Shown here: positions 15,901-28,875 of the stretch, piece by piece
How the letters are laid out: the number at the start of each line of letters is the position of its first letter
Position numbering within the stretch: position 1 is the first letter of the stretch
DNA from: Limnanthes douglasii subsp. nivea
Lineage: Eukaryota; Streptophyta; Magnoliopsida; Brassicales; Limnanthaceae
NCBI GenBank assembly: GCA_036936605.1
Contig: JAUPFV010000001.1
Location: 216,285,530 to 216,349,529 of the forward strand
Reading direction: 5' to 3'
DNA: 64,000 bases
Notes under the pieces: model-generated
Database searches by the model: none
What the model saw: only the letters and a program-made list of their open reading frames with translations
What the model was told of the DNA's origin: nothing
Position numbers and translations under genes: made by a program

Positions 15901-17356
15901 CTAGGGCTTTGTCTTGCTATGTCTAAAGATATTTTCTAGCTTCTCTACATATAATTTATTTGTACCATATTATTCACTCATTCTAATTTGTTCCTTGATG
16001 TCGAGCTAATACAGTGTTCCTAATTGCAGCCTCATTTTCATTTTCAAGCTTTTAATTCAACACGAATCCCAAGACGACTTGTTGTTTTCTACACCTGAAA
16101 TTTCTTGATTATTACTTCAAGTCTTTTCTCCATGTGTCACTTGAAGAAGGAATCTTTAGTTCTATATATGGTTTACCCGTTCATTATTTTACCTTCACTT
16201 TTACCAAAAGCAATACTCACTAAAATTTTACTTTCTCTCTTTCAAATTTCACTTTCCTCTATTAGGCGCAGGTTTTCCTTTTTATAGAGTCAAGATTCCA
16301 CATGTGTGAATTCGAGCTTTTCTTGTGGTGGTGTGGCTAGTTGTGTACGCTATGTCCTCCTTTGGTAAGGGCCTATACTTTTAATATTGACAATTCTCCT
16401 ACCGACAATATATCTTTGGAAAAATGCTTCTAAGGATAAAGAGAATTTAAATGATGAAGGAACAAAATTCCTATCCTAGATGTTGAAGATAATATCAATG
16501 ACACTAACAAAGAAACATAAATTCTATTTTCATATTTTTCACATGGGTTTTGTTGAATATTTTGGTCATACATCTTGCATATGAATTGTGTTACATCGGC
16601 TTGGAACTTTTGCTAGCTAACATCTGGTCCGGTGATGGTATATATCATACACATAACATATATTACTTATGCTGACAAGGCATGCTTGTACAAAAGACTA
16701 ACAAAAGGATAAATAATCACTTAAGCGTGACACTACATCAAACAAGGGAAAAAAATTACTTATATGCAAGACCCGTGAATAAAACGTGGATAACGATACT
16801 GGAAATCGAGGGTGATAAGCTAGCAAACAACAAGAAACCAGACGAGCCTTAAAGATAATGTCAGAAAAGATCTGCGATCAAGACAAGCATTAATGATAAT
16901 ATGAACTAAGGAAAAACTCTTGCATGCAACAAGAAGCGAGACGAACCCTCACGATGATATTAAACAGGGTCCCCAATCATGACATACATTACGAGTACTA
17001 CGAGCCAATGGAAACATGTCTAGATGGATGAGGAATTGAGCAAGCATTGAAGAGAAGCATACTAACATATCCGACCGTCCATCAAGAAGTAATACATGTC
17101 GACATACGTTGAACGCTCTTTATAAGACACACCGGGTATTTATAAGAATATTGACCCGATACAAATATGTAATAAGCTAACATTTGATATATAGAGAGAA
17201 AGCACATGTAAAGAATATAAAAAGATGGGAAAATTAAAACGATAATTTTTCATAGATAAAATAATACACAAAATTTATATATTCTTTCGAAATACTATAT
17301 TTTATTTCCTCAATCCAAACTTATCGCTTTAGCATCCCGGTTGAGAAAGAATTTTC
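15901..17356 (+). other. Non-coding stretch, possible 5' LTR region of a decayed Gypsy element
   Basis: No coding capacity. It ends just before a sequence resembling the usual post-LTR stretch of plant Gypsy elements (AGGTGTCGTTTGTAGATTTT at about 17367, against TGGTGTCGTCTGTGGGA-like consensus). I could not match an upstream and a downstream LTR copy by eye. Confidence 0.35.
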
Positions 17357-18080
17357 TTATTAAATTAGGTGTCGTTTGTAGATTTTTTTATATTATCCTG
17401 TCAGTTCTAATTAACAAATTGTGTTAATAAGATCACGAATTGAAAAGGACAACCAAATACCCGACTGAGTCGGGGAAACCTAACTACTAGTATAGAATAG
17501 TGACAAGGCAGCCGACCGATAAGATCATTTCAGAGAAAAACCAGCGATCATGCAACGCACAAGGATAATAGCAGGTGGCTGTATAAATCGAAATCATCAT
17601 TGTCGACCCTTACGAAAATCCAGTAGACCCAATTGCCTTCATATATGTCGACCCCGTGCTGGTTCAATGAGATGACCTCCTGAAATAAGATATGTCTAGC
17701 ACACTATCTAATATCCAATTATTAGAATTGCAGATAAATAAAATGCGACGAGAAAAAATTAGGGCAGGCTAGGTGCAGGTTGAGAGAGACCATAAGGCTC
17801 GGGTAAGAATAAAAAAAATAACCGAGATACTTCATCTGTTGACGGAAAGGGTCATGTCAGAAGACAATGGGAATAAAAATTTAGACCGAGAGGCTTGTAA
17901 GGCTAGCCGCATGTTCAGATAAGAGATTGAGGTGCATGATAGTGAAATTAGAAGAGTCAAAAAAGAGAGAAAGAAACTCAGGGTGGGTGAGCGCGAAGAC
18001 TAGTCAAGTGATGTGATCATTAGGAAAGGAAAAAGAAAGCAATAGGCAAAATATAACGACAAGATATTAAAAATGACAGC

Positions 18081-18741
18081 CTATATTTTACAGAAGTCTC
18101 CATTCGTGAGAAAGATCCTAGAATGCCAGCTACCTATAATATTCGACCAATACTGGATGAACTCCTACATTGTCCTGGGGACTCTAAACATCATCTAAAA
18201 TAATTCAAAAATATGATGATGGTGTTCACCTCCAGCGGTATCCTACTACGTCGGGCATTTTTTTTATAATATTCATGGAAAATTCATTTGAATGGTTTAA
18301 CGACTTCCCAAATAGGAAAATTATCGACTTTGAAGGCATGCGGAGCGCGTTTAAGAATCGCTTTACGGAAAATAAAGAGCATAAAAATGATTGGTTGTCT
18401 ATAATAAAATGCACCAACAACAATGAGAGATAATCAAAAGTTATGTAAAAATATTCGTCCATGAGATGGATATGATTTCCAGTTGCAACGAAGATGTTGT
18501 GGTGGCCACATTCAAGAGGGGATTAGATAGTTTAGGGCCTTTGTATGATAATCTCGTGCAATTCATAGTTGAAACTATGCGCTACATTCTTTCCACATCA
18601 GACCAATTCATTAGAGTAGAGAATCTGAGAAGAAGAGAATTTTCTTATCGAATGCCACAACTACCAAAGGCTACAGTATTGGAAAATAAAATGAGGGATA
18701 GAACGAGATGCAACTATACTAACCGCAACGAGCCCGCTTGA
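18081..18741 (+). pseudogene. Ty3/Gypsy gag remnant
   Basis: The pattern of the retrotransposon gag domain can be followed across frame breaks: a PF-R-I start near 18095, a W/F-N-F-P block with the F-x3-F spacing near 18285-18370, and a readable C-terminal half at 18466-18741 (SCNEDVVVATFKRGL). In intact elements gag forms the particle that packages the element RNA. At least three stops interrupt it. Confidence 0.7.
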
Positions 18742-19292
18742 ATTCCACAGAATAGATTGAGGGCTTCATATTTTGATAATCCCACACGATGCTTCATCCT
18801 ATTGACTGAAAAAATCATTGTTATTTATGATAATATTAAGGAAAGGACGAGAAACCAACCCCCTCGTCAAATGTGGTCCGCAACCATCGATCTCGTTGTT
18901 TCTACCGCACTTACCATAATGCCCATGCGTACTCCACACCGACTAGTTAGCAACTACAACTATAAATTTGGTAGTTGATTGACAATGGGGAGCTCATCCA
19001 ATTTTTCAGACGCAAAGATTGCGAACGCGATGATGATAAAAACACTAACAAATCAGCCGACATAGAACACTACCGACGACCAGACAAAAAAAGTAAAATA
19101 ACAATGGTTGTATACCTTGTCCGTGAAGAACACCTTTTCTGGTTCATTGAAAAGCGCTCGAGAAAGACAAAGGAAAGATCTTAAGGTTTATATGATGAAC
19201 AAATTCTCCTATCACGGCTATTGAAGGGAAATCTCAGATCTCACCTTTAATGACGACGACCTAAAAGTTGTAGTCACACCCAAGAAGTTGTC

Positions 19293-19502
19293 TTGATCAT
19301 CAATCTAAACATAAGAAGGGTCATGGTACCTCGTGTTCTCATGGATAATGGTAGCTCAACCAACATAATTTTCAAATCAATTTACTACCAAATGCTAATA
19401 GTACCATCAGACAAGCCGACATACATACAACTCATTAACTACGAAGGTCGATCATCTACGCGTATGGAGGAGGTTGAGATTTTGGTGACTACTTGCAAAT
19501 GA
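19293..19502 (+). pseudogene. Retroviral-type aspartic protease remnant of the Gypsy element
   Basis: Contains VLMDNGSSTNIIF, the active-site region of plant Gypsy proteases (consensus VLVDxGSSxxILF), followed by a beta-strand-like segment. The frame ends after about 70 codons. It lies about 550 bp after the gag remnant, the expected order. Confidence 0.7.
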
Positions 19503-19900
19503 AAAATGGGGAAGTAGTTGGATGACTTATATGATATATGCTGCACCACGCTGTACATAATGAAAGTTGAGGCCTCTTCTTTCCGAGAATGCCTTAAGTA
19601 CCCCGTTGGGGATTGGGTCGGAATCATCGGGGGGAATGAAAACTTATGTAGATAATATGGAGTCACGTAACATTTTTATATCATGTATTACCATCAAGCC
19701 AAAAGTAAGTGACCTTAAAAACTAGTTGAGGTGCTTTCGGCTTATACGACGACTTCAAGTTCTGCCACCCGTGAAACCCCATTCTCTCTTGTACATGGAA
19801 TAGAGGTCGATATCCCCACATAAATCATCACACATACTCATAAGATTAGTTACTACTCAGAGGCTAGAAGTAATAACGAGCGACAAGTTTCTATCGAATT

Positions 19901-22081
19901 GATTAAGGAACACATAAAATAGGCTCGGGTGAGGAAGAAAAATACAAATATCTATGAAAAGATGATTTGACTCCAAACTGAGACCCCAAACCTTTAGCGA
20001 ATGAGACCTCATTATGAGGAAAATATTTTAAGGAGCCACAAAAAATAACCCAAGAAAATTAGTCCGCACCTAAGATGACCCATAAAAAATAATATCTATA
20101 TGACATCATGGGGCGTACATGCTCAAAGACATAGAAGGAAATGCACTCAAGCACACTTGGAACATTCAAAACTTAAAACTCTACCATTTAATTTTTTTAA
20201 CGTGGATGTGCACTATTTTTACCTACTGGATGAGCTTGAGAGTTCTTTAATGAGGAAAATTATAAGTCATTTGTTCTATAAATCTCTTTGCCAACACACG
20301 TGTTATTAATTTATTTTCCACGTATTACTTGACATATATATGGTTATTCATACAAAATGCATATGCATATTCACTTCGATAATCTACATACTCTAATTTA
20401 TTTCGACTTGGAACATCCATTTTTATAATCTCACGATGTTTTACAGTTTTAAAACACCAATTGCACGATAATGTAGTTCCCACAATAATTAAGCCACGAG
20501 CATGACATTTTTTGTATCAGGATTATGCCAACATAATTATCTCATTTTATGACTTTACAACACGTCGTGACACGCTACAGTCACCAAAGTAAGAAGGAGG
20601 GGGCGTATATAATAAAGCAATCACAGTTCACACAATCAATCCTACATTTCACAAATCATTTGACTCTAAAATTGGTCATGTTGAACCATAACCTACGTGT
20701 CTAATTAGAAAATAGTTTAACAAACCACGCCTACACGGCTACGTAAGTGGTCATATTGAACCTTGCCATACGTATAAAATTGTAGCCATTGTTAAACAAC
20801 CAACCATGGGCTACTGAAGCTTAATGTTCATGAAACCGACCATATTGAGCCCTGTCATACTCGTCATATTGAAACAATGTTACCAACTAGGCATGCGGCT
20901 CTAAAAGCCATAAGGTTATGCAACTGCCATATTGAGCCCTGAAAACATAGTGAAACATGTATACCGATCTCACGACCTCAAAAACACTTATTAATATAAT
21001 GTTACAACAACAATAAGATAAAACATATTTAAATTGTATAAATACGATAAGAGATCTCAGTGTAAAGGGCGAACTGTTATTGAGACATAAATACTACTAC
21101 TCGATTTTATTCTTTATTATATTATTTTTCTCTTTTATTTTTCTTATTTTTCCTCTCCAAACAATTTTGGTGTTTGATTATGGTTTTTATCCTAAAAATA
21201 TTACCTAATGAATCTCGTATGGTAGTTTCCTTTTGACCATCGTCTTATACCGCATATCACTCTCGTTTTATACTGCTTATCATCCTCGTCTCGTATGTGT
21301 CCATCTTATCCTTTCATTTGCCTTGTGTTCTTGCAACTTACAGTTTTGGTAGTCTTCGATATAAGCTTACCTCATCATTATAAGGAGTATATGCTATATA
21401 TAATATAGCCTTATTAGGAATCCTCACAAGTCATTAAAGTAATTTTTACAAAAATAATTTCTGAAAGGACTATTGAAAGTATGGGGATGAGGTAATCGTT
21501 AAATTTTAATAAATATTATATATGATTTTGTATATTAATATTGGTTTTGTGGAAAAACATGAGCGTGCAGTAAATTATTTTCATAGAAGACTTGCACCGA
21601 CACGTGCAAGTAGTGTTATCACCAATCACTCGTAACATTTGATACGTTTTGAAAACCTCTACCACTCTCAAAAGTATGAAACCATTTTTTTTCTTTATAT
21701 ACTAATTTTTGGTTATATATAATTGATTTTTTGGTATCTTCGATTCCATTTAAATCTAAAAGCCCATATTATATGTGGACTAAACCTCTATGTTTATAAA
21801 AAAACCAATTTTTTTTATCATTAAATTTGTTTTAGCTGCGATCGCGTTATAAGCTACTAATGATCTAGATCATTGCCACGGAAGGTCCAAACTTCACAAG
21901 TTCGCCTTTCCATTCATTTTGTCCAGTTACATGGGTTATCAATTCTCCCGTTAAGGTTGTTCTTATAAGTGGAAACTTCCGATAGAATTTGGTTAGGTAG
22001 CTACTCATAATAGTCTCTTATGGCGCAATACCTAATTTTAAAAAGTGAATTCTTGATTCAAACTTTATTGTTTGCAGTATA
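19901..22081. other. Non-coding DNA with degenerate subrepeats, possible old LTR
   Basis: No gene. At 20640-20960 variants of CATATTGARCCCTGYCATA recur at roughly 85-bp spacing, like U3 subrepeats of an LTR. A TATA-like AATTGTATAAATACG lies at about 21034, and TTTTGGTGTTTGATTATGG at about 21168 resembles a post-LTR junction. It may be the 3' LTR of the element on its left or a solo LTR. Confidence 0.35.
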
Positions 22082-22086
22082 GTACT

Positions 22087-22462
22087 TGATAAGTCCGGAA
22101 ATATTTGTCACTCACTGTAGAAACCGGACAGGGGCAATTCAGACAAAAGTCACCCACTGAACCATCCGAACTGGACATAAGTACTAAAAACTAATCACCT
22201 TTTGACTAAGCTAATATCTAATCTGCTTTATAAACTAATGAGTTTTTGAATTCGACCCAGTTTCATAAGTTTGACCCGAAAGCCCATATGACCGATAATT
22301 AAGGGTATAAAAACCCAATTACTTTCATTTATGAGGGTAATGAACATTTAATACAACTAGGCAGCTTAAATCTCTCACTACAAAACACCCAAATATTAGA
22401 TACCTTTGAAACACCACAAAACACCTGACCAAAGTATCTTCAGTCAAAAATAATCCACACCA
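22087..22462 (+). repeat. 5' LTR of the Tat-type element
   Basis: Begins TGATAAGTCCGG and ends CCACACCA. A TATA-like GGGTATAAAAACCC lies near 22305, giving a probable transcription start near 22335. Directly after the LTR, AATTGGCAATCATAGTGGG stands where Tat elements carry their tRNA primer-binding site. Confidence 0.95.
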
Positions 22463-22464
22463 AA

Positions 22465-22485
22465 TTGGCAATCATAGTGGGAGGA
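22465..22485 (+). promoter_or_regulatory. Probable primer-binding site
   Basis: TTGGCAATCATAGTGGGAGG follows the 5' LTR by two bases. The TGG start fits a tRNA 3' CCA end; the rest differs from the common TGGCGCCGT form, so the priming tRNA is unclear. Confidence 0.5.
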
Positions 22486-22534
22486 GAAGGTGCCTGAATC
22501 TAGCATTCGAAACCATAAAAAAAAGCCAGTTCGG

Positions 22535-24216
22535 ATGAAACCGGATGAGCAAGCAGTGCCACCAACTTTGGCAGAAGTGGTGGGAGAAAACGATGAGTAT
22601 ACGATCAAAGAGAGAGATAGATTGAAAGCTGAGATAGAAGCCTTATAGGCTGCTAAAAGGGTAGAGATGGGCTTGAAAGAAAAATAAAAAGTGTCAGCCG
22701 TTCATCACACCGATAATCCAAGAGAGTATGACCCATCAGCAAAGACCCATGTAAGTACTAAAAAGACTCATGCTAGCTCAAAGAAGTCTCACCGGTCTAA
22801 ACCAGTGGAGAGCTCAGACTCAGATTCAGAATCTTTTAGTAGCTCCTCGAACGAAGATGGAGTTGAGGAGTCCCTGTCATCCAGCAATGATGAAGGCTGT
22901 TCTAAAAAGAAGCAAAAGTTGGTTAAAAAGTATTCAAGAAAGAGGGACAGGCATGGAAGGTTGAAAAAAACATCTAGGGAAAGGTTTATCTCATGGCTAC
23001 AGCCATGGCCGGAGGCATGTAGACCGACTGTTGATGGATCATTTCGCTTTTCATGATGAACCAGGTATCTTTTCAAATCCCAATGAAGATACTATGTTTA
23101 GTCGTGGTCGGAATTGGAGACAATCTCCATTGTCTTCCAAGATACTGTCCGGAAACCTTCCTAAGAGGTTTGACAGTACAAAGATGGAAAAATACGATGG
23201 GAGTAAAGATCCAGATAATCATCTAGAGCATTTTAAAAACTTTATGATGAATTTTGACGATGATGATAAGTTTCTTTGTAGAGCATTCTCACAGTTTTTT
23301 ACGGGGATTGCTCTGAAGTGGTATAATAGCCTGCCACAGGGCTGCATCAGAAATTTTGATACTTTTTGGGTGGCCTTCCCGAGGTAGTTCGTTGGAAGTA
23401 AGGAAGTGAAGGGCAATGGAGAGACTATTATCCATTGTGCCCAAGAACCAAATGAATCCTTGAAAAAGTATATAAGTCGCTTTGTGAACACCAAATATGG
23501 ATTATCTGATTACTTTGAACAAGTAGCAATAGCTTCTCTAAGGCAAGGTCTGAACCCTGGCAATTTGGCCGATTCGACGACTAGGAACAAAACTATGACA
23601 TGAGGCGGTTTAATGAATCAAGTGGGAAAACAAATAAATGTGGATGAAATGAAGAATAAGAGGGTGCATATGTAGGTGAGATCGGCCCCAGCTGCACCAA
23701 ACCAGAATCAGAACCAGTCCGGGTACAAGGCTAAGGAAGCCGGACAGGGTCCCGACAGGGCCAAGGCTCAATCTCATCCAGCACCAGCTCAGAGCCAGCA
23801 ATCTAGAAATAAACGAGGGCCTTGGGTTCAACCGGAGTGGTTTGCTGAATTGAAAAAATGTGGCAACCATTTATGACAAAACAAAAGATGAAGTACATTT
23901 CAGGAAGCCAGCTGCGCTTCAATCTCCCAGGGAAAGTCGTAATAATTGTTTCTGTCAATATCATCATGATATTGGCCATTACACAGAAGATTGCATCGCT
24001 TTGAAACAAGAGGTGCAAAAATTGATAGAAAGAGGAAAATTAGGTGATTATGTTAAAAGAAGAAGTGGGAATATACCTGATAATGCTCATCGGACCGGCC
24101 CAACAAACAACGCAAGGACATCGGCTCCGGATGGGGCTATAGTGATAATTGAAAGATTCGATGTGGAATCAGAGTATTTGGATCCTGATCCAACCTGGAA
24201 TAAGGTGGGCTCATAA
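22535..24216 (+). pseudogene. Gag of the Tat-type element, broken
   Basis: Starts at ATG 22535 (MKPDEQAVPP). Two in-frame stops occur in the first 50 codons, then a Ser/Lys-rich basic region (22691-23050). A frame change near 23040 leads into the retrotransposon gag domain, with KRFDSTKMEKYDGSKDPDNH as its recognisable start (to about 23600). The zinc knuckle FCQYHHDIGHYTEDC lies near 23950. Gag normally builds the particle and binds RNA. After 24216, in another frame, the TIFGG motif that normally begins the protease region is still readable near 24240. Several stops mean this copy cannot make full-length Gag. Confidence 0.88.
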
Positions 24217-24368
24217 GCTTTTTTGAGTCACTTACCATATTTGGAGGTGACACCATGACTCCACCGACTCCTTCTTCAAGGAAGAGGCATGTTCACACCC
24301 TGACTACTCAGTAGGAAAAGGTATGTTGTTGCATAACAGTCCCTTGCTATCTTTTGAATACTTCATTA

Positions 24369-25007
24369 CTTCATCTTAAAGCTTTCACCTCTCTTCTCAA
24401 AATCCTTTTGGTGTGAGTTTATGTTCACAGCAAGAAACGCACTGGTAAAAGGCGGGTGGATTAATCTTTCGGAGTTAGAAACAACACAAAGAGTTGAGCG
24501 AGAAAGACGCATTGTTGCGGGTCTTCCAGTTTCTCCAACCGACAAGTCTGAAACACCATCCTCAGAGGTTGATCGAGGTTCATCTTCTGCTAGAAGTTCC
24601 AAACCCAGGAGGTTATTTCAACCAAGTCTTTGACCCATCGTATCAGGCTCCTCGGTTCAGGAGTCACAACCCACTATTGAACGGGAAAAGGCGGTTTCAA
24701 GCACAAAGAGACCTTCTCCATTTATAGACATGGGGTCAGATGTTGAAAACTCCCCCGAAAAAGTTACACTTCGCAGAAAAGGTCGCTTAGTGAAAGGCCA
24801 AGCTGTTGTCTCACAGTTTAAGTCCCAAAAAACAGGGCCTTCTAAGTCTAGGGCCAAGGACAAAGCTACTGAATCAGGGGCATCTATCAGAGTCCCTAAG
24901 GATAAATCCTTCGGTCTGAAGGCCACTGGAACAAGCCTTCGAAATGAGCCCTCCGGACCTAAGCCCCAACCAGACACCAGACCACAAAGAGAAAGCGATG
25001 CTCAAAA
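24369..25007 (+). repeat. Inverted copy of the 5' part of the antisense gene, at the protease position
   Basis: About 640 bp here is the reverse complement of 31271-31912, with about 44 differences in 587 aligned coding bases (about 92.5% identity). It includes the antisense gene's start codon (24421) and a few dozen bases of its leader. One in-frame TGA (about 24631) interrupts the copied frame. Upstream, the TIFGG motif of a normal Tat polyprotein is readable; downstream, the IARECY motif that normally follows the protease resumes at about 25008. The segment that should hold the protease active-site Asp is absent. Confidence 0.9.
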
Positions 25008-28000
25008 GATAGCAAGGGAGTGTTATGCAACAACACTGGCCCCTCGAACTTTGGGGGAAGTTCGGATCAGTGAGGATTAGCAGTTGGAGGGGCTCTCTGG
25101 GGTGAGGGTGAAATTGATGACCCCAGAGAGACCCCTGGTGTTTTAATACCAATTGAAGAGGTTGAAACTCACTCTCTGGCTGAAGTATGAAACGTCAAGA
25201 TCAGATCTAAGATGACATCAGAACTGAAGAACAAAATGTTATCTTTTTTAGCAGACCATTAACATGTTTTTGATTGGTGCAATGCTGATGTAAATGGAGT
25301 ACCAACAGATGTTATATCATACCAACTATCCAACGAAGAGATATAACACCTGTTGTACAAAAGAGGAGAGCTTTTTCTAAGGAGAAAGCTGATGTCATAG
25401 TTCAAGAGGTTGACCGGTTTACTAAGATGTGGCACATAAAGGAATTCCAATACCCTTTATGGACAACCAATCCGGTATTAGTAAAAAATAAAACTAGGAA
25501 GTGGCGAATGTGCATCGACTTTACAGACCTTAATAGGGCTTGCCCAAAAGACCTATATCTGGTCCCTCGGATCGATCAGTTAGTGGACTCCACATCTGGG
25601 AACAAGTTGTTGTCCTTTATTGATGCCTTCTCCGCGTATAATCAGATTCAAGTGAACACACTAATTTTGTTACCAATAGGGGCCTTCATTGTTATAAGGT
25701 GATGCCTTTTGGGTTAAAGAATGCTGGGGCTACTTATCAGAGGTTGGTGAAAAAAGCTTTCACTGATCAGATTGGAAGAAACATGGAAGTCTACATTGAT
25801 GACATGATGGTAAAAAGTGTGGAAGAAGAGCTACACTTGGCAGATATGCAAGAAAATTTTGCCAACTTGGTAAAAGTTAATTTAAAGTTGAATCCGGAGA
25901 AGTGCATTTTCGGAGTACAGTCCGGAAATGTTTTGGGGTATGTGATAAGTGAGAAAGGGATACAGCCTGATCCAGACCAACTCAATGCTTTACTACAGAT
26001 GGATCCTCCTCAGTATATTAAAGAAGTACAAAGATTGATAGGGAGGTTAGCTACTCTAAACCGTTTATCTCAAGGTCTTCGGATAGGTGTGCCCCGTTTT
26101 TCCAAACTTTAAAGGGTGCCAAAGAATTTAACTGGTCTCCACAGTGCGACCATGACTTTGATTAAATAAAAAGCATTTATCCTCCCCCAAAACCCTGTTT
26201 AAACCCATTGATGGAGAAACACTGTATATATATTTCGCAGTCTCCGAATGTGCCATAAGTGCGGTGCTAGTTAGAGAGGTGGACAATTACCCTCGTCCGG
26301 TGTACTACATTAGCAAAAGCCCGATGGATGCTGAAAAAGATATTTAAAGCTTGAAAAGCTAGCACTGGTTTTAGTAATTGCTGCTAGAAAGATGAGGCCC
26401 TACTTTCAGTCTCATTCAATTGTTGTCCGGACATCTTTTCCCTTGAAAAATTTTCTTCAAAAGGTAGACGTGTCAAGTAGAATGACCAAATGGTCAGTAG
26501 AATTGTGAGACTATGACATTGATTTTTCCCCTCGAACTGCAATCAAGGCTCAGTCTGTTGTTGATTTCTTAGTTGAGTTCCATTCAGACAGGAGCACTAA
26601 ACAAGCCATAAATAAAAAGACTAAGAAGTTTTGGGTTGTCCGGACAGATAGTCGATCAAGTACCATGGGTTGTGGTGCTGAGATATGCTTAACCTCTCCA
26701 TACGGTGACAAGCTATACCAGGCTATATGTTTTGCTTTCAGGGCTTCTAACAATGAGTCCGAATATGAAGCTGCTATAGCTGGTTTGAAGTTAGCCCTGA
26801 TTTGTGGAGCCAAAAGGGTCAGGTTAATGAGTGATTGCCACCTTCTTATCCATCATGCACAAGGTCAACCTGAGGCCAAGAAGGAGTAGTTAATTAAATA
26901 TTTATTTGTTCTTAAAAAGGTGGCAGTTAACTTTAAAGATATCACCTATGAGCATATACCCCGAACAGAAAATACGCTAGCAGACTCCTTGGCAACCATA
27001 GCATATTCTAAGTCCTACCGATGGATTCACGTGCAAGAGTGCCCATCTATTCAACTCAATCATAGAAAGGAGGAGGAGGAAAGTTTAAATATACAAGTGA
27101 GTCAACCTCAAGACTGGAGGTATCCCCTTTTTCAATACATTTCAGATAACATCTTGCCTCCGGAAAAAGAAATAGCAAGGAAAATGAAGTATATGGCTCG
27201 TGGATTTTTTATCATAAGAGACATCCTTTACAAGAAGTCTTTTAGTAGACCTCTCTTACGATGTTTGGGGATGGAAGAGTCTCAAACAGTGTTGTCCGAA
27301 CTACATGATGGTGAAAGATCAGCACACTGTGGTTATAGAGCTTTAACCCGAAGAGTCTTGTTCGCAAGATACTACCGGCCCTCCAAAATGGAAGATGCCA
27401 AGGAATTGGTGAAGAAATATGATCCATGCCAAATATATGGTAATGAAATTCATATCCTAGCTGTCCCTTTGGAGTCAATTTCTGAGCCAATACCTTTTGC
27501 TCGTTGGGGGCTGGATCAGGTGGGACCTCTACCCATGGCGTCCGGAGGATGCAGAACTATCATTGTTGCCATTGATTATTTATCGAAGTGGATAGAAGCA
27601 GCCCCACTGGCAGGAACTACTTCAAAAGCTGTTATAAAATTTATCTTATCTAATATTTGCTGCAGATTTGGGGTTCCACAAAAGATAACCACAGATAATG
27701 GACCACAATTCGATAACAAAGATATGGAGAATTTATGTGCCTCCAGAGGCATCCAACATTGATTCTCTTCTCCTTTCCACCCACAAGCGAATGGTCAGGT
27801 TGAAGTAGCAAACATGACCATCATGTCCGGTCTTAAAAAGAATTTAGAAGGGGCTGCAAGAAAGTGGCCAAGCTACTTGCAATAACTGTTATGGGCCTAC
27901 CGGACTACTCCTGGAGCTGCTACACAAGAATCCCTGGTATATGGTATGGATGCAATTGCTCCTATAGAGGCAACTCTTCCATCATACCGAGTCCAAAAAA

Positions 28001-28341
28001 TTTCCGAATAGGATAATGAAATGGCAATCAGAAGTCAACTTGACTTGATAGAATAGAAAAGAGTTAAGGCTCACCTTAGAGCCACCCATTATCAGGGATT
28101 GATGAGAAGCAGGTTTGCTTCAAAAGTCAGAAGAAGAGATTTTCAACAAGGGGATAAAGTGTTGAGAAACGTCTTCCTACATACTAAGGAGAATCAGTTC
28201 GGAAAACTAGCTCCGAATTGGGAAGGACCCTATGTGGTCATTGAAAAGCTTAAGCCTGGGACATACAAGCTTCAAAATAAAGATGGAAGAATCTTGAATC
28301 ACCCCTGGAACATTGAACACCTTCGGTTGTATCTAGAATGA
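25008..28341 (+). pseudogene. Pol (reverse transcriptase, RNase H, integrase) of the Tat-type element, broken
   Basis: Reverse transcriptase: linker from about 25200, then WRMCIDFTDLNRACPKD (25500), a frame change near 25700, FGLKNAGATYQRLV and the catalytic YIDDMM (25795). An RNase H-like connection with ISKSPMDAEK lies near 26310, and a second RNase H with SNNESEYEAAIAGL near 26750. Integrase: zinc-binding HCGYRALTRR (27335), catalytic-core WGLDQVGPL and TDNGPQFD (27500-27720), a stop at about 27763, ANGQVEVAN near 27790, and the C-terminal NWEGPYVV-to-EHLRLYLE end (28341). In intact relatives pol copies the RNA and integrates the cDNA. About ten stops or frame changes are visible. The protease is missing. 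Confidence 0.92.
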
Positions 28342-28875
28342 AATTTATGTAAATATTTACTTGTTTAAAGTCCATGTAAATATTATGGGGCATACTTTTT
28401 CCTACCCTGGTGGCGCGGGGAGGTTTTAATGAGGTGTTCGGGTTTATTAATGAAATTTGATTCCTTCTTGAAAAATTCGGAGTGGTTTGACTGATAGCAT
28501 CTTTAAAACTTTTTAAGTATCGCTGACAGACCGGATTGATCTGGTAGAGTGATGACCATTTAAACATTTGTCATCGGAGAATTTAAACATCTCACCTTAA
28601 AATACTTGTAAAATAACTAGGGGATATTTAAACATTAACCATCAAAATTGGTTAACTATAAAATAATGCAAGAATTGTGTAAAGCAAAACTGCCCGGCTA
28701 GCACCGGGGAATGATATTAAAACATGTAAAATTCCTTGGCCATCCAAGGACTTTGATGTTCAGAAAGAAAAGGTTTATCCGGACAAGAGCCAAACACGGT
28801 TACAAAAATTCCTTGGTCATCCAAGGACTTTAGTCTCACACAAGAATTAAAGAAAAATAAAAGTTAGTTAAAACT
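28342..28875. other. Spacer between pol and the antisense gene
   Basis: No coding sequence seen. A short imperfect direct repeat, AAAATTCCTTGGCCATCCAAGGACTTT (about 28728) and a second version with GGTCATCC (about 28805), lies just beyond the 3' end of the antisense gene and contains a small palindrome (TTGGCCATCCAA-like). Confidence 0.6.

Larger units (their letters stand above)
17357..19900 (+). mobile_element. Degraded Ty3/Gypsy retrotransposon (gag and protease remnants)
   Basis: Internal region of an old Gypsy element on the plus strand. Gag is recognisable at about 18081-18741 and an aspartic protease at 19293-19502. Reverse transcriptase and integrase are missing or unreadable. Numerous stops and frameshifts. 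Confidence 0.7.
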